NCBI GenBank assembly: GCA_030671915.1 | Contig: DAOVHN010000201.1 | Coordinates: 1 to 5,494, forward strand | Length of the DNA: 5,494 nucleotides | Source of the DNA: Pseudomonadota bacterium | GTDB taxonomy: Bacteria > Pseudomonadota > Alphaproteobacteria > UBA8366 > JADFVY01 | Direction of reading: 5' to 3' | Shown: positions 1-5,346 of the stretch, piece by piece | Layout: every line of letters begins with the position of its first letter | Numbering within the stretch: position 1 is the first letter of the stretch | Notes under the pieces: model-generated | Told to the model about the DNA's origin: nothing | Database searches by the model: none | Seen by the model: the letters and a program-made list of their open reading frames with translations, nothing else | Translations under genes and position numbers: made by a program

Positions 1-1
1 C

Positions 2-118
2 AATCTGCTGGTGCTGGGGGTCGTCGCGGTTCTGTTCATCCGCGGCCTGATCCGCGAATTGCGCCGCCCCGGCCCGAAGGATAGCGGCCCGGGGCAAGGC
101 GAGGGAGACGCGGAATGA
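2..118 (+). CDS. C-terminal fragment of an unidentified small membrane protein
   Basis: An open frame enters from the left edge and ends at a TGA at 116-118. The visible 38 residues begin with a hydrophobic stretch (NLLVLGVVAVLFI), then a basic patch (RGLIRELRR) and a polar Gly/Pro/Glu-rich tail ending GEGDAE. This looks like the last transmembrane helix and cytoplasmic tail of a membrane protein, with the basic side inward. Its stop overlaps the start of the next gene (ATGA, 115-118), which indicates an operon with translational coupling. The family cannot be named from this fragment. The real gene begins outside the window. Confidence 0.6.
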   Translation, partial: NLLVLGVVAVLFIRGLIRELRRPGPKDSGPGQGEGDAE

Positions 119-597
119 GCGACCCCGAGCAGATCGAATTCACCACCGCCGTATCTTTCCCCGTGCCGCGTTGGGCGCGGGCGACGGCATTCGTGGGGGT
201 TTATGCGCTGGTGCTGGCGGGGATGGTCGAGTTGCAGCAATCCGTCCAGAACCTGCTGGCCTGGTTCAGCGTGGAGAGCGGCGGCCTCGACCGCATCGGG
301 GTGCTGGCCGGGCTGTATGTCGCCGTCATGGGACTTCGCCCCCTGCTTTACCTGCCCATGGAACGCAACGAGGGGCTCTATCGCATGGCCTGGAGCCTCG
401 TCGCCGCGCTGTCGGCCCTGGCGGCCGCCATCGCCGTGCTGGTCGTGGTCCGCATGTTTGCGCCGGCCTTCGGGGATAGCTTTCCCGGCAGCCTGACGCC
501 GGTAATCGCGGCCTGCGCCGCGCTGGGCATCGGCGCCGCCGCCACCCTGATCGCCACCCGCCGCCGCGAGCGGATGGCGGGGGAGGTGGCGAAGTAG
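115..597 (+). CDS. Hypothetical four-helix inner-membrane protein (160 aa)
   Basis: I do not recognise the family. The protein has a short polar N-terminus (MSDPEQIEFTTAVSFPVPRW) and four hydrophobic segments at roughly residues 21-41, 62-82, 91-113 and 125-146. It ends in a basic tail (RRRERMAGEVAK) that probably faces the cytoplasm. There is no cleavable signal peptide and no cysteine or histidine cluster suggesting a cofactor. The start is well supported: GAGGGAG at 101-107 lies 7 nt upstream of the ATG, and the ATG overlaps the upstream stop in an ATGA junction. The upstream partial gene also encodes a membrane helix, so the two may form a small membrane complex; that is inference. The gene is convergent with fccB, with a hairpin-rich gap between them. 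Confidence 0.75.
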   Translation: MSDPEQIEFTTAVSFPVPRWARATAFVGVYALVLAGMVELQQSVQNLLAWFSVESGGLDRIGVLAGLYVAVMGLRPLLYLPMERNEGLYRMAWSLVAALSALAAAIAVLVVVRMFAPAFGDSFPGSLTPVIAACAALGIGAAATLIATRRRERMAGEVAK

Positions 598-618
598 CGC
601 CCTGGCGAAAAAAGGAGA

Positions 619-651
619 GCGCCCGCGGGCGCCCGGGGACGCCCATGGGCG
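619..651. repeat. Two short GC-rich perfect palindromes
   Basis: Just after the stop of the membrane-protein gene lie two self-complementary stretches: GCGCCCGCGGGCGC at 619-632 and CGCCCATGGGCG at 640-651. Both could extrude or fold as hairpins in either transcript. Neither is followed by a T-tract, so they do not fit a classical intrinsic terminator. They may still slow polymerase or protect the 3' end of the upstream mRNA. Confidence 0.5.
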
Positions 652-674
652 CCGCCGGTACGTCCTCCCCTAGG

Positions 675-744
675 GCCGGCCAGCGCCACGGCGCGCCGGA
701 TTGAAAATCCGGCGCCCGCTCCCGGCGCCAGCCCGCTGGCCGGC
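675..744. repeat. Nested inverted repeats between convergent genes (possible bidirectional terminator or REP-like element)
   Basis: An outer perfect 11-bp inverted repeat (GCCGGCCAGCG at 675-685 against CGCTGGCCGGC at 734-744) encloses an inner perfect 10-bp hairpin (GCGCCGGATT at 693-702, loop GAA, AATCCGGCGC at 706-715). The right outer arm can also pair locally with GCCAGC at 727-732, so alternative folds compete. The element lies between the 3' ends of two convergent genes, where a bidirectional stop would be expected. There is no T-run on either strand, so it is not a textbook Rho-independent terminator. A dispersed palindromic repeat family is the alternative; copy number elsewhere in the genome would decide. 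Confidence 0.55.
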
Positions 745-765
745 GCCGAGTGGCTGAGAGCGCGT

Positions 766-2043
766 TCAGCCGAAGATGTCGGCGGTGATGCCGTCGTACC
801 AGCCGAAGGCTTCCCCGGCGGTGGTGGCGCGCAGGGCCTCGTCCTCGCCGGTCTTGCTGATGAAGCCGTCGGTCTTGGCGATCTTCTCCGCGGTCGCCTT
901 GTAGGATGCGCCGACCTTCACCGCATTGTCGGGCGAGATCAGGCTCCAGCAGGTATTGCCGTAGCGCGGATCGAACGCCTTGGAGCCGGTCAGCGCATGG
1001 CGGATCGCCATGGCGCAGGATTTGGCCTGGCTGTTGGCGGAAAAGCCCGATTTGGGCATTTGTGCGGCGATGCTGGAATCGCCGATCACGTAGACGTGTG
1101 CTACGCGCGTCGAAGCCATGGTGAAGGGGTCGATCGGGCACCAGCCGGACTCGTTGGCCAGCCCCGCCGCCAAGGCGATGTTGCCGGCCTTCTGCGGCGG
1201 GATCACGTTGATGACGTCGCCCTTGATGGTATCGCCGCCGGTGTGCAGCGCCATGCCCTTGACGTCGACCGCCTTGACGCCGCCGGTGATCTTCAGCGGC
1301 AGCCATTCGACCATGCCGTCGTAGTGGGTGTCCCAGCCTTCCTGGAACAGTCCCTGCTTGGAGAACTTATCCTTGGCGTCGACACAGATGATCTTCGATT
1401 TCGGCTTATGCTGCTTGAAGTAATGGGCCACCATCGAGATCCGCTCGTACGGCCCGGGCGGGCAGCGGAACGGGTTCGGCGGCGGCGCGATCACGAACAC
1501 GCCGCCATCGTCCATCGCTTCCAGCTGGCGTTTGAGAACCTGCGTCTGCGGGCCCGCCTTCCAGGCATGCGTGATCGTCGAGGTCACCGCCTCGCTGTAG
1601 CCCTCATAGGCATCGAACATGAAGTCGATGCCGGGAGCCACCACCAGCTTGTCGTAAGAAACCTTCTCGCCGCCGGCCAGGCTGACGGTGCGTTTGGCCG
1701 CATCCACGCCGATGGCGAAGCCCTTCATGACGGTGATGCCGTAATCGGACGCAAGCTTGTTGTATCCATGGGTTATCGAATCGAATGTCCGGAACCCGCC
1801 GAGATACAGGTTGCTGAAGAAGCAGGTTGTGTGCACCGCGTTGGCCTCGATCAGGGTCACGTCGATCGCGCCCTTCGAGTCCTTGGCTACATAGCGCGCG
1901 ATCGTTGCGCCGCCGGGGCCGCCGCCGATGACGACGAGCCTCGGTTTGCCCTGGGCGATCGCCGGCGCCCCAAGGCTCGATGCCGCTACCCCCGCGGCGC
2001 CGGCCATGATTCCAAATTCGCGTCTCGTGAATTTCCTGTTCAT
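766..2043 (-). CDS. fccB: Flavocytochrome c sulfide dehydrogenase, flavoprotein subunit (copy 1)
   Basis: This is the FAD subunit that oxidises sulfide in the periplasm and hands electrons to the cytochrome subunit. The 425-residue precursor starts with a twin-arginine signal (TRREFGI at 6-12, then a hydrophobic Ala/Gly-rich segment, likely cleaved after AIA at 28-30). A GGGPGG dinucleotide-binding loop follows at 40-45. Cys74 in HTTCFFSN matches the cysteine that binds FAD covalently in Allochromatium FCSD. Cys194 (FRCPPGPYER) and Cys365 (NTCWSLISP) match its redox disulfide. The C-terminal ~70 residues, ending ADIFG, resemble the FCSD flavin-binding domain. I chose the ATG at 2043 because AGGAGT lies 7 nt upstream and it puts the Tat motif at the usual distance. 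A GTG at 2064 would overlap the fccA stop but adds seven unneeded residues. fccA lies 17 nt upstream, so the two are cotranscribed. The paralogous SoxF name is the main alternative. Confidence 0.93.
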   Translation of the reverse strand: MNRKFTRREFGIMAGAAGVAASSLGAPAIAQGKPRLVVIGGGPGGATIARYVAKDSKGAIDVTLIEANAVHTTCFFSNLYLGGFRTFDSITHGYNKLASDYGITVMKGFAIGVDAAKRTVSLAGGEKVSYDKLVVAPGIDFMFDAYEGYSEAVTSTITHAWKAGPQTQVLKRQLEAMDDGGVFVIAPPPNPFRCPPGPYERISMVAHYFKQHKPKSKIICVDAKDKFSKQGLFQEGWDTHYDGMVEWLPLKITGGVKAVDVKGMALHTGGDTIKGDVINVIPPQKAGNIALAAGLANESGWCPIDPFTMASTRVAHVYVIGDSSIAAQMPKSGFSANSQAKSCAMAIRHALTGSKAFDPRYGNTCWSLISPDNAVKVGASYKATAEKIAKTDGFISKTGEDEALRATTAGEAFGWYDGITADIFG

Positions 2044-2060
2044 GCTCGTTACTCCTGTTG

Positions 2061-2378
2061 TCACTGTTTGCTGAAAAATACCGCGAGCGCCTGAAAATCT
2101 TCGTCGCTGAACCGCTTGGCGACCATCTGCATAAGCGTGTCATTCCGCTCGCCTTGCCTGTAGGCCTGCATGACCGTCACGAACGATTCGACATGCCAGC
2201 CGGTGATCGATGGAATGCCTTTGGATTCGCCCTGTAACTGGTGGCAGGCCGTGCAGTCGCCGGAAAGATATTCGCCCAGATCGTAAAGTTCGTCGGCCAT
2301 GGCGGGTGGCGACAGAAGCCCCGCGGCGCAGAGGCCGGCCAATATGACGGTTACGGTTCGTATGCGACGGCTGCTCAT
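2061..2378 (-). CDS. fccA: Monoheme c-type cytochrome subunit of flavocytochrome c (FccA-like)
   Basis: This small periplasmic class I cytochrome c is the probable electron acceptor for the FccB encoded directly downstream. The 105-residue precursor has a Sec-type signal peptide (basic SSRRIR, hydrophobic core at 8-22, cleavage likely after AMA at 26-28). One haem site, CTACH, lies at 42-46. Met83 in NDTLMQMVAKRFS is the likely distal ligand by position relative to the C-terminal SDEDFQALAVFF helix; Met85 is an alternative. The mature protein is only about 77 residues with one haem. The diheme ~21 kDa subunit of Allochromatium is twice that, so this resembles the short monoheme Chlorobium type. 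The start is supported by AAGGGAG 5 nt upstream. Gene order (cytochrome then flavoprotein) matches known fccAB operons. A sulfide-induced promoter and a leader hairpin precede it. Confidence 0.88.
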   Translation of the reverse strand: MSSRRIRTVTVILAGLCAAGLLSPPAMADELYDLGEYLSGDCTACHQLQGESKGIPSITGWHVESFVTVMQAYRQGERNDTLMQMVAKRFSDEDFQALAVFFSKQ

Positions 2379-2424
2379 TGGCGCTCCCTTGTCTCCCCCC
2401 TCATGTTTTCCGCCGGAGTAGAGA

Positions 2425-2457
2425 CCTTGAAGGATGGGACGAACCCACCCTTCAAGG
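2425..2457 (-). promoter_or_regulatory. Strong leader stem-loop upstream of fccA
   Basis: In the minus-strand transcript, CCTTGAAGGGTGGG pairs with CCCATCCTTCAAGG around the five-base loop TTCGT. This gives a 14-bp stem with thirteen Watson-Crick pairs and one G-U pair. The wobble makes the fold complete only in the minus-sense RNA, whereas the plus-sense RNA has an A-C mismatch. It is not followed by a T-run on the minus strand (TCTCTACTCC), so it is not a typical intrinsic terminator. It lies between the predicted fccA transcription start and the fccA ribosome-binding site. An mRNA-stabilising, processing or attenuator element is therefore plausible. It could alternatively mark the 3' end of the upstream fccB transcript. 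Confidence 0.65.
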
Positions 2458-2480
2458 GCGTCGAATTTTCTTTACAGCCG

Positions 2481-2509
2481 ATTACACACAAATTCTGTTG
2501 GAGAATCAA
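2481..2509 (-). promoter_or_regulatory. Predicted sigma-70-type promoter of fccAB
   Basis: On the minus strand, TTGATT (2509-2504) and TGTAAT (2486-2481) are separated by exactly 17 nt. TTGATT matches four of six consensus -35 positions and TGTAAT five of six -10 positions. Transcription would start near 2474, giving a leader of about 95 nt that contains the stem-loop at 2425-2457. The promoter sits just 34 nt beyond the stop of the upstream fccB paralog, so fccAB can be transcribed independently of it. The palindrome at 2492-2506 overlaps the -35 box and spacer, suggesting repression. Confidence 0.6.
2492..2506. promoter_or_regulatory. Candidate operator palindrome inside the fccAB promoter
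   Basis: ATTCT-GTTGG-AGAAT is a perfect 5-bp-arm inverted repeat occupying most of the spacer and the edge of the -35 box. This is the classical position for a repressor that blocks polymerase. Sulfide- and persulfide-responsive ArsR-family repressors such as SqrR are reported to recognise an ATTC/GAAT dyad with an 8-nt centre; here the ATTC and GAAT half-sites are 7 nt apart. The resemblance is suggestive, not proof, since short AT-rich dyads occur by chance. No regulator gene is present in the window. Confidence 0.4.
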
Positions 2510-2542
2510 GCGGGAACTGCGACAGGTCGCCGCAGGCCGATT

Positions 2543-3823
2543 TCAGCCGAAGATGTCGGCGGTGATCCCGGCGTACCAGTCGTCGCCGTCCCGGGCCGTC
2601 GCGGCACGGACCTCATCGCTCTCGCCGATCGGGCTGATGTCGAGTTCGATGCGCTGCAGCGCGCCGCCAACGACCGCGAAGGTGGCGCGCTCGCGCACCG
2701 CGTGGTCGGGTGCGACATGGCTCCAGCAGGCGCCGCCCAGCACGCCTGGCTTCGCGTTTTCGCCGGACAGAGCTTCCAGCACGGCCTCGGCGCAGATCCG
2801 GGCATGCTGCCGCGCGCTGTAGGCTGCTTTCGGCATGGGCGACGCCAGCGCGGCATCGCCGATGATGTGGATGCCGGCTTGATGCGAGGACTCGAAGCTC
2901 ATGGGATTGACGGGACACCAGCCGCGCCGGTCGACCAGTCCCGCCTGGTGGGCGATCCGGCCCGCGGCCTGCGGCGGGATGACATTGGCGACGTCGACTT
3001 TGAATTCCTCGCCGTCGGCCGTCACGGTCATGGTCGCGGGGTCCACGGCCCTGATGCCGCCGGAAAATTCAGCGGGCAGGACCTCGATCATGCCGGGATA
3101 GAACCGTGTCCAAGCCTCTTCGAACAAGTCCTGCAGGGGAAAAATGTCCTTGGCGTCAAGGATGATGATCTTCGATTTCGGCTTCTCGCGCCTGAAATAG
3201 TCCGCGACCAGGGAGGCCCGCTCATAGGGCGCGGTGGGACAGCGATAGGGCGATTTGGGCGGTGCGATCAGGAAGGTGCCGCCATCCTCCATGGCCTCGA
3301 GCTGTCGGCGCAGCAGTTCCGTCTGCCCGCCGGCCTGCCAGGCGTGGGGCATGATTTCCGCCGCCTCGGGCCCGTAGCCGTCGATCGCATCCCACCGGAA
3401 GTCGATGCCCGGCGCGACGATCAGCCGGTCCCAGGTGAGCATGTCGCCGCCGGCCAGGCGAACGGTCCGCTTTTCCGGATCCACCGCCACCGCCACCTGA
3501 TGCATGACCCTTACGCCATACCGTTCCGACAGCACATCGTAGCCATGCGTCAGCGACTCCAGCGAGCGCAGCCCGGCGATGTACAGATTCGAAAAGAAAC
3601 AGGTGACGTAACTGGTCTTGGGCTCGACCAGGGTAACGTCCAGCCCCTTGCCCGACGCGGCCAGCAGCCGCGCAGCCATGGCGCCGCCGGCGCCGCCGCC
3701 GATCACGACGACCCGGCCGCCGGCCGCCCGCGCGTCGCGCCGCCACAGATAAGGCGCCGCCACCAGACCCGCGCCCGCCAGTTTCAGAAACCGCCGCCTT
3801 GCCTTTTGAGCCATGCATCCCAT
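2543..3823 (-). CDS. fccB: Flavocytochrome c sulfide dehydrogenase, flavoprotein subunit (copy 2)
   Basis: This second FCSD flavoprotein is a clear paralog of the one at 766-2043, similar over its whole 426 residues. The Tat signal is near ideal (RRRFLKLAG at 9-17), with likely cleavage after ARA at 31-33. The FAD loop GGGAGG is at 42-47. The FAD-linking cysteine is Cys75 (VTCFFSN); the redox pair is Cys195 (YRCPTAPYER) and Cys366 (GACWSHVAP). Two further cysteines, Cys303 and Cys344, are also shared with copy 1. All key residues are kept, so it should be active, probably as a periplasmic sulfide or polysulfide oxidoreductase. No cytochrome gene lies immediately upstream; fccA follows behind its own promoter. 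The start is uncertain: ATG 3823 has only a distant AGGA, while ATG 3814 has GGATGGGA ending 3 nt upstream and would shorten the protein by three residues. Confidence 0.9.
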   Translation of the reverse strand: MGCMAQKARRRFLKLAGAGLVAAPYLWRRDARAAGGRVVVIGGGAGGAMAARLLAASGKGLDVTLVEPKTSYVTCFFSNLYIAGLRSLESLTHGYDVLSERYGVRVMHQVAVAVDPEKRTVRLAGGDMLTWDRLIVAPGIDFRWDAIDGYGPEAAEIMPHAWQAGGQTELLRRQLEAMEDGGTFLIAPPKSPYRCPTAPYERASLVADYFRREKPKSKIIILDAKDIFPLQDLFEEAWTRFYPGMIEVLPAEFSGGIRAVDPATMTVTADGEEFKVDVANVIPPQAAGRIAHQAGLVDRRGWCPVNPMSFESSHQAGIHIIGDAALASPMPKAAYSARQHARICAEAVLEALSGENAKPGVLGGACWSHVAPDHAVRERATFAVVGGALQRIELDISPIGESDEVRAATARDGDDWYAGITADIFG

Positions 3824-3853
3824 CCGAGTCAGTCCATCCTGGACTCACTATAC

Positions 3854-3883
3854 ATTATACATTCGAAAGAACGCATGTGTTAA
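3854..3883 (-). promoter_or_regulatory. Near-consensus sigma-70-type promoter of the second fccB
   Basis: On the minus strand, TTAACA (3883-3878; five of six consensus positions) is followed after 18 nt by a perfect TATAAT (3859-3854). The predicted transcription start is near 3847, leaving a leader of about 24-33 nt. The spacer contains GTTC-TTTC-GAAT, loosely similar to the ATTC/GAAT dyad at the fccAB promoter but with different spacing. The promoter lies in the 91-nt gap after the phosphatase gene, so this fccB is probably not wholly dependent on read-through. Confidence 0.6.
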
Positions 3884-3914
3884 GAGGGCATGCTACCGGC
3901 CGTGGTATAATGGT

Positions 3915-4610
3915 TCAGGCGTGGGTGGGGCGGCCCTGGTGGACTCGAGGGTCGCTATCGGGCGCGGCGCCCATGATCTCCCAGCCTCGCGCCTTTGCTT
4001 CGGCGCGCAGCTTGTCGTCGGGGCGCACGACCACGGGGTGGCGCACGCCCAGCAGCAGCGGCAGATCGTGACTGGAATCGGCGTAGGCCGTGGCGTCGCG
4101 CAGGCTGGATCCGGCTTCCTCGCACAACGCCATTGCCGCGCGGATCTTGTCGAGGCCCAGGGGATGTTCGACGGGAAGCGCTGCCTGAAATACCCCGTCG
4201 CGCACCGCATATCGCGCGCCCCGCCAGCCGTCGGCCCGGACCAGTCGGCCCAGGGGCGCGGTAATGAAATCGGGCGTGCCGGTCAGCAGCATGATGCGCG
4301 CGCCGGCCGCGCGGTGTTCGTCCATCCGGCGCAGCAGCGCGCGGTCGAGGATCGGCTCCAGTTCTTCTGTCGTGAAGGCCTCGGCGATTGCCGCGATATC
4401 GGCCAGCTTCAGTCCCGCCAGGTAGGCCTTGTTCTTGCGGAAGGCATGGCGGCCGTGGCGCATTCCGTGCCGGGCCATGAACCAGATGGCCGCGCCGATC
4501 TGCCGGGGGCCCAGCAGGCCGTTGCGCAGCAGATAGCGGATGAACAGCGCCTCGCTGCTGCGTCGCCCGGTCAGCAGCGTGCCATCCACGTCTATGAGGG
4601 CGACGCTCAT
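3915..4610 (-). CDS. HAD-superfamily subclass IB phosphatase
   Basis: This 231-residue cytoplasmic hydrolase has the HAD motifs in order. Motif I is DVDGTLL with Asp7 as nucleophile and Asp9 as acid/base. Motif II is LLTGTP with Thr110. Motif III is Lys155 (GLDK). Motif IV is ADSSHDLPLL with Asp178 and Asp182. The DSxxD spacing and the helical insert between motifs I and II place it with SerB/PgpC-like subclass IB enzymes, which remove phosphate from small metabolites or lipid head groups. Its ATG overlaps the stop of the upstream phosphatidyltransferase (ATGA, 4607-4610) and has only a weak ribosome-binding site, so translation is probably coupled. That pairing favours a phospholipid-phosphate substrate such as phosphatidylglycerophosphate, by inference. 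Phosphoserine phosphatase is less likely in this context. The C-terminal tail after about residue 215 is polar and probably dispensable. Confidence 0.85.
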   Translation of the reverse strand: MSVALIDVDGTLLTGRRSSEALFIRYLLRNGLLGPRQIGAAIWFMARHGMRHGRHAFRKNKAYLAGLKLADIAAIAEAFTTEELEPILDRALLRRMDEHRAAGARIMLLTGTPDFITAPLGRLVRADGWRGARYAVRDGVFQAALPVEHPLGLDKIRAAMALCEEAGSSLRDATAYADSSHDLPLLLGVRHPVVVRPDDKLRAEAKARGWEIMGAAPDSDPRVHQGRPTHA

Positions 4611-5215
4611 CCGGCTTGCCTGGGCGTGCGCAGGAATTCAATGACGACCGGCGCGCCGCGAACCAGGCACAAGACCACGGACATCCAGACCAGAACCAGG
4701 GTGACAGCGCCGGAAACGTCGCTGATATCGGCCCAGTAATCGGGATAGACGATGGGCATGGGCTGTATCATCAGCACCCAGCCGAAAGTCACGATCTTCA
4801 CGGTGTTGTAAAAGCCGCGGCTGAAATGGCTGCTGACCAGCAGCCGGCCCAGCGGCGATTGCATCATGCCAAAGGGCGCCACGCCCTGCGAGGCGGCCAT
4901 GGAATTGCGAATCGTATCGACGATATTGCCGCGCACGATGAACACGATCGCCGCCCAGACCGGCACCAGCCCGATATGGGCCAGCACGACCCACAGCACG
5001 GTCTCGACGATGCGGTCGGCGGCGATGTCGAACACCGCGCCGAACAGCGAGGATTCGTTGAATTTCCGTGCTACCCAGCCGTCCAGCGCATCCAGCACCA
5101 TGATAAAGATCAGCAGCGGCATGTTGGCGCGTTGCCAGGACGGGTCCGCCCAATAGATGGACAGGACCAGCACCAACAGCAGGATCAGACGTATGAAGGT
5201 GATGAAATTCGCCAT
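4607..5215 (-). CDS. CDP-alcohol phosphatidyltransferase family membrane enzyme
   Basis: This 202-residue inner-membrane enzyme transfers a phosphatidyl (or related) group from a CDP-linked donor to an alcohol. The complete family signature DxxDGxxARx8GxxxDxxxD is present: Asp42, Asp45, Gly46, Ala49, Arg50, Gly59, Asp63 and Asp67. These aspartates bind the divalent metals and the CDP moiety. Hydrophobic segments lie near residues 4-21, 32-41, 69-95, 140-152 and 168-186, as expected for this multi-helix family. The acceptor cannot be read from sequence. PgsA-like synthesis of phosphatidylglycerophosphate is the leading guess because the next gene, overlapping by 4 nt, is a subclass IB phosphatase that could perform the following step. 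The start is supported by GAGGGG 5 nt upstream of the ATG. I see no convincing promoter in the 131-nt gap upstream. Confidence 0.88.
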   Translation of the reverse strand: MANFITFIRLILLLVLVLSIYWADPSWQRANMPLLIFIMVLDALDGWVARKFNESSLFGAVFDIAADRIVETVLWVVLAHIGLVPVWAAIVFIVRGNIVDTIRNSMAASQGVAPFGMMQSPLGRLLVSSHFSRGFYNTVKIVTFGWVLMIQPMPIVYPDYWADISDVSGAVTLVLVWMSVVLCLVRGAPVVIEFLRTPRQAG

Positions 5216-5232
5216 TTATGCCCCTCGTCCGG

Positions 5233-5245
5233 CGCGAATATCGCG
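5233..5245. repeat. Small inverted repeat upstream of the phosphatidyltransferase gene
   Basis: CGCGA-ATA-TCGCG is a perfect 5-bp-arm dyad 18 nt upstream of the start codon, immediately next to the self-complementary GCGGCCGC at 5243-5250. It would lie in the leader of the minus-strand transcript and could be a protein-binding site or a weak hairpin near the ribosome-binding site. In GC-rich DNA such dyads are common, so the call is weak. Confidence 0.25.
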
Positions 5246-5346
5246 GCCGCGCTCCTATCAAAGACACGAAAACCTTACGGAATCCCTAGCATTGCGTAAT
5301 TTCTCGCGGAAGACGGTAGTTCCGTTGGTTCCGAATGGTGCGCGCT

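Noticed and set aside
326..1306. Minus-strand frame of 326 codons spanning the end of fccB and the convergent gap
   Set aside because: It is out of frame with fccB, Arg/Pro-rich, and crosses the hairpin-rich intergenic region and an oppositely oriented gene.
2044..2064. Upstream GTG start for fccB copy 1 overlapping the fccA stop
   Set aside because: The ATG at 2043 has AGGAGT at a good distance and leaves a normal Tat signal. The GTG would place the start inside the fccA stop region and adds seven residues of no evident use.
997..2094. Long plus-strand open frame (365 codons) opposite fccB copy 1 and the end of fccA
   Set aside because: It is the same kind of antisense mirror frame: no recognisable domain, and the minus strand carries well-supported genes.
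2517..2535. Small GC-rich hairpin just after the stop of the second fccB, considered as a terminator
   Set aside because: The arms are about 5 bp with either a tight or a 9-nt loop, and no T-run follows on the minus strand, so termination is not supported.
3842..3852. GACTCACTATA on the plus strand, matching part of the T7 phage promoter
   Set aside because: Only the 11-nt core matches; the preceding bases (ATCCTG) and following bases do not. The stretch is explained by the minus-strand promoter and leader of the second fccB. No phage or vector sequence is nearby.
2378..3883. Long plus-strand open frame (501 codons) opposite the second fccB
   Set aside because: Its translation is low-complexity Arg/Gly/His/Asp-rich with no domain, and it is antisense to a gene with complete FCSD motifs. 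High GC at third codon positions commonly opens such mirror frames.
3903..3919. tRNA-like GTGGTATAATGGTTCAG and a plus-strand TATAAT
   Set aside because: No acceptor, anticodon or T-arm can be folded around it. The plus-strand -10-like hexamer has no -35 partner and points into the antisense strand of the phosphatase gene.
5316..5338. GGAAC motifs on the minus strand, considered as an EcfG-type general-stress promoter
   Set aside because: No suitably spaced -10 element (CGTT-like at 17-18 nt) follows either GGAAC copy.
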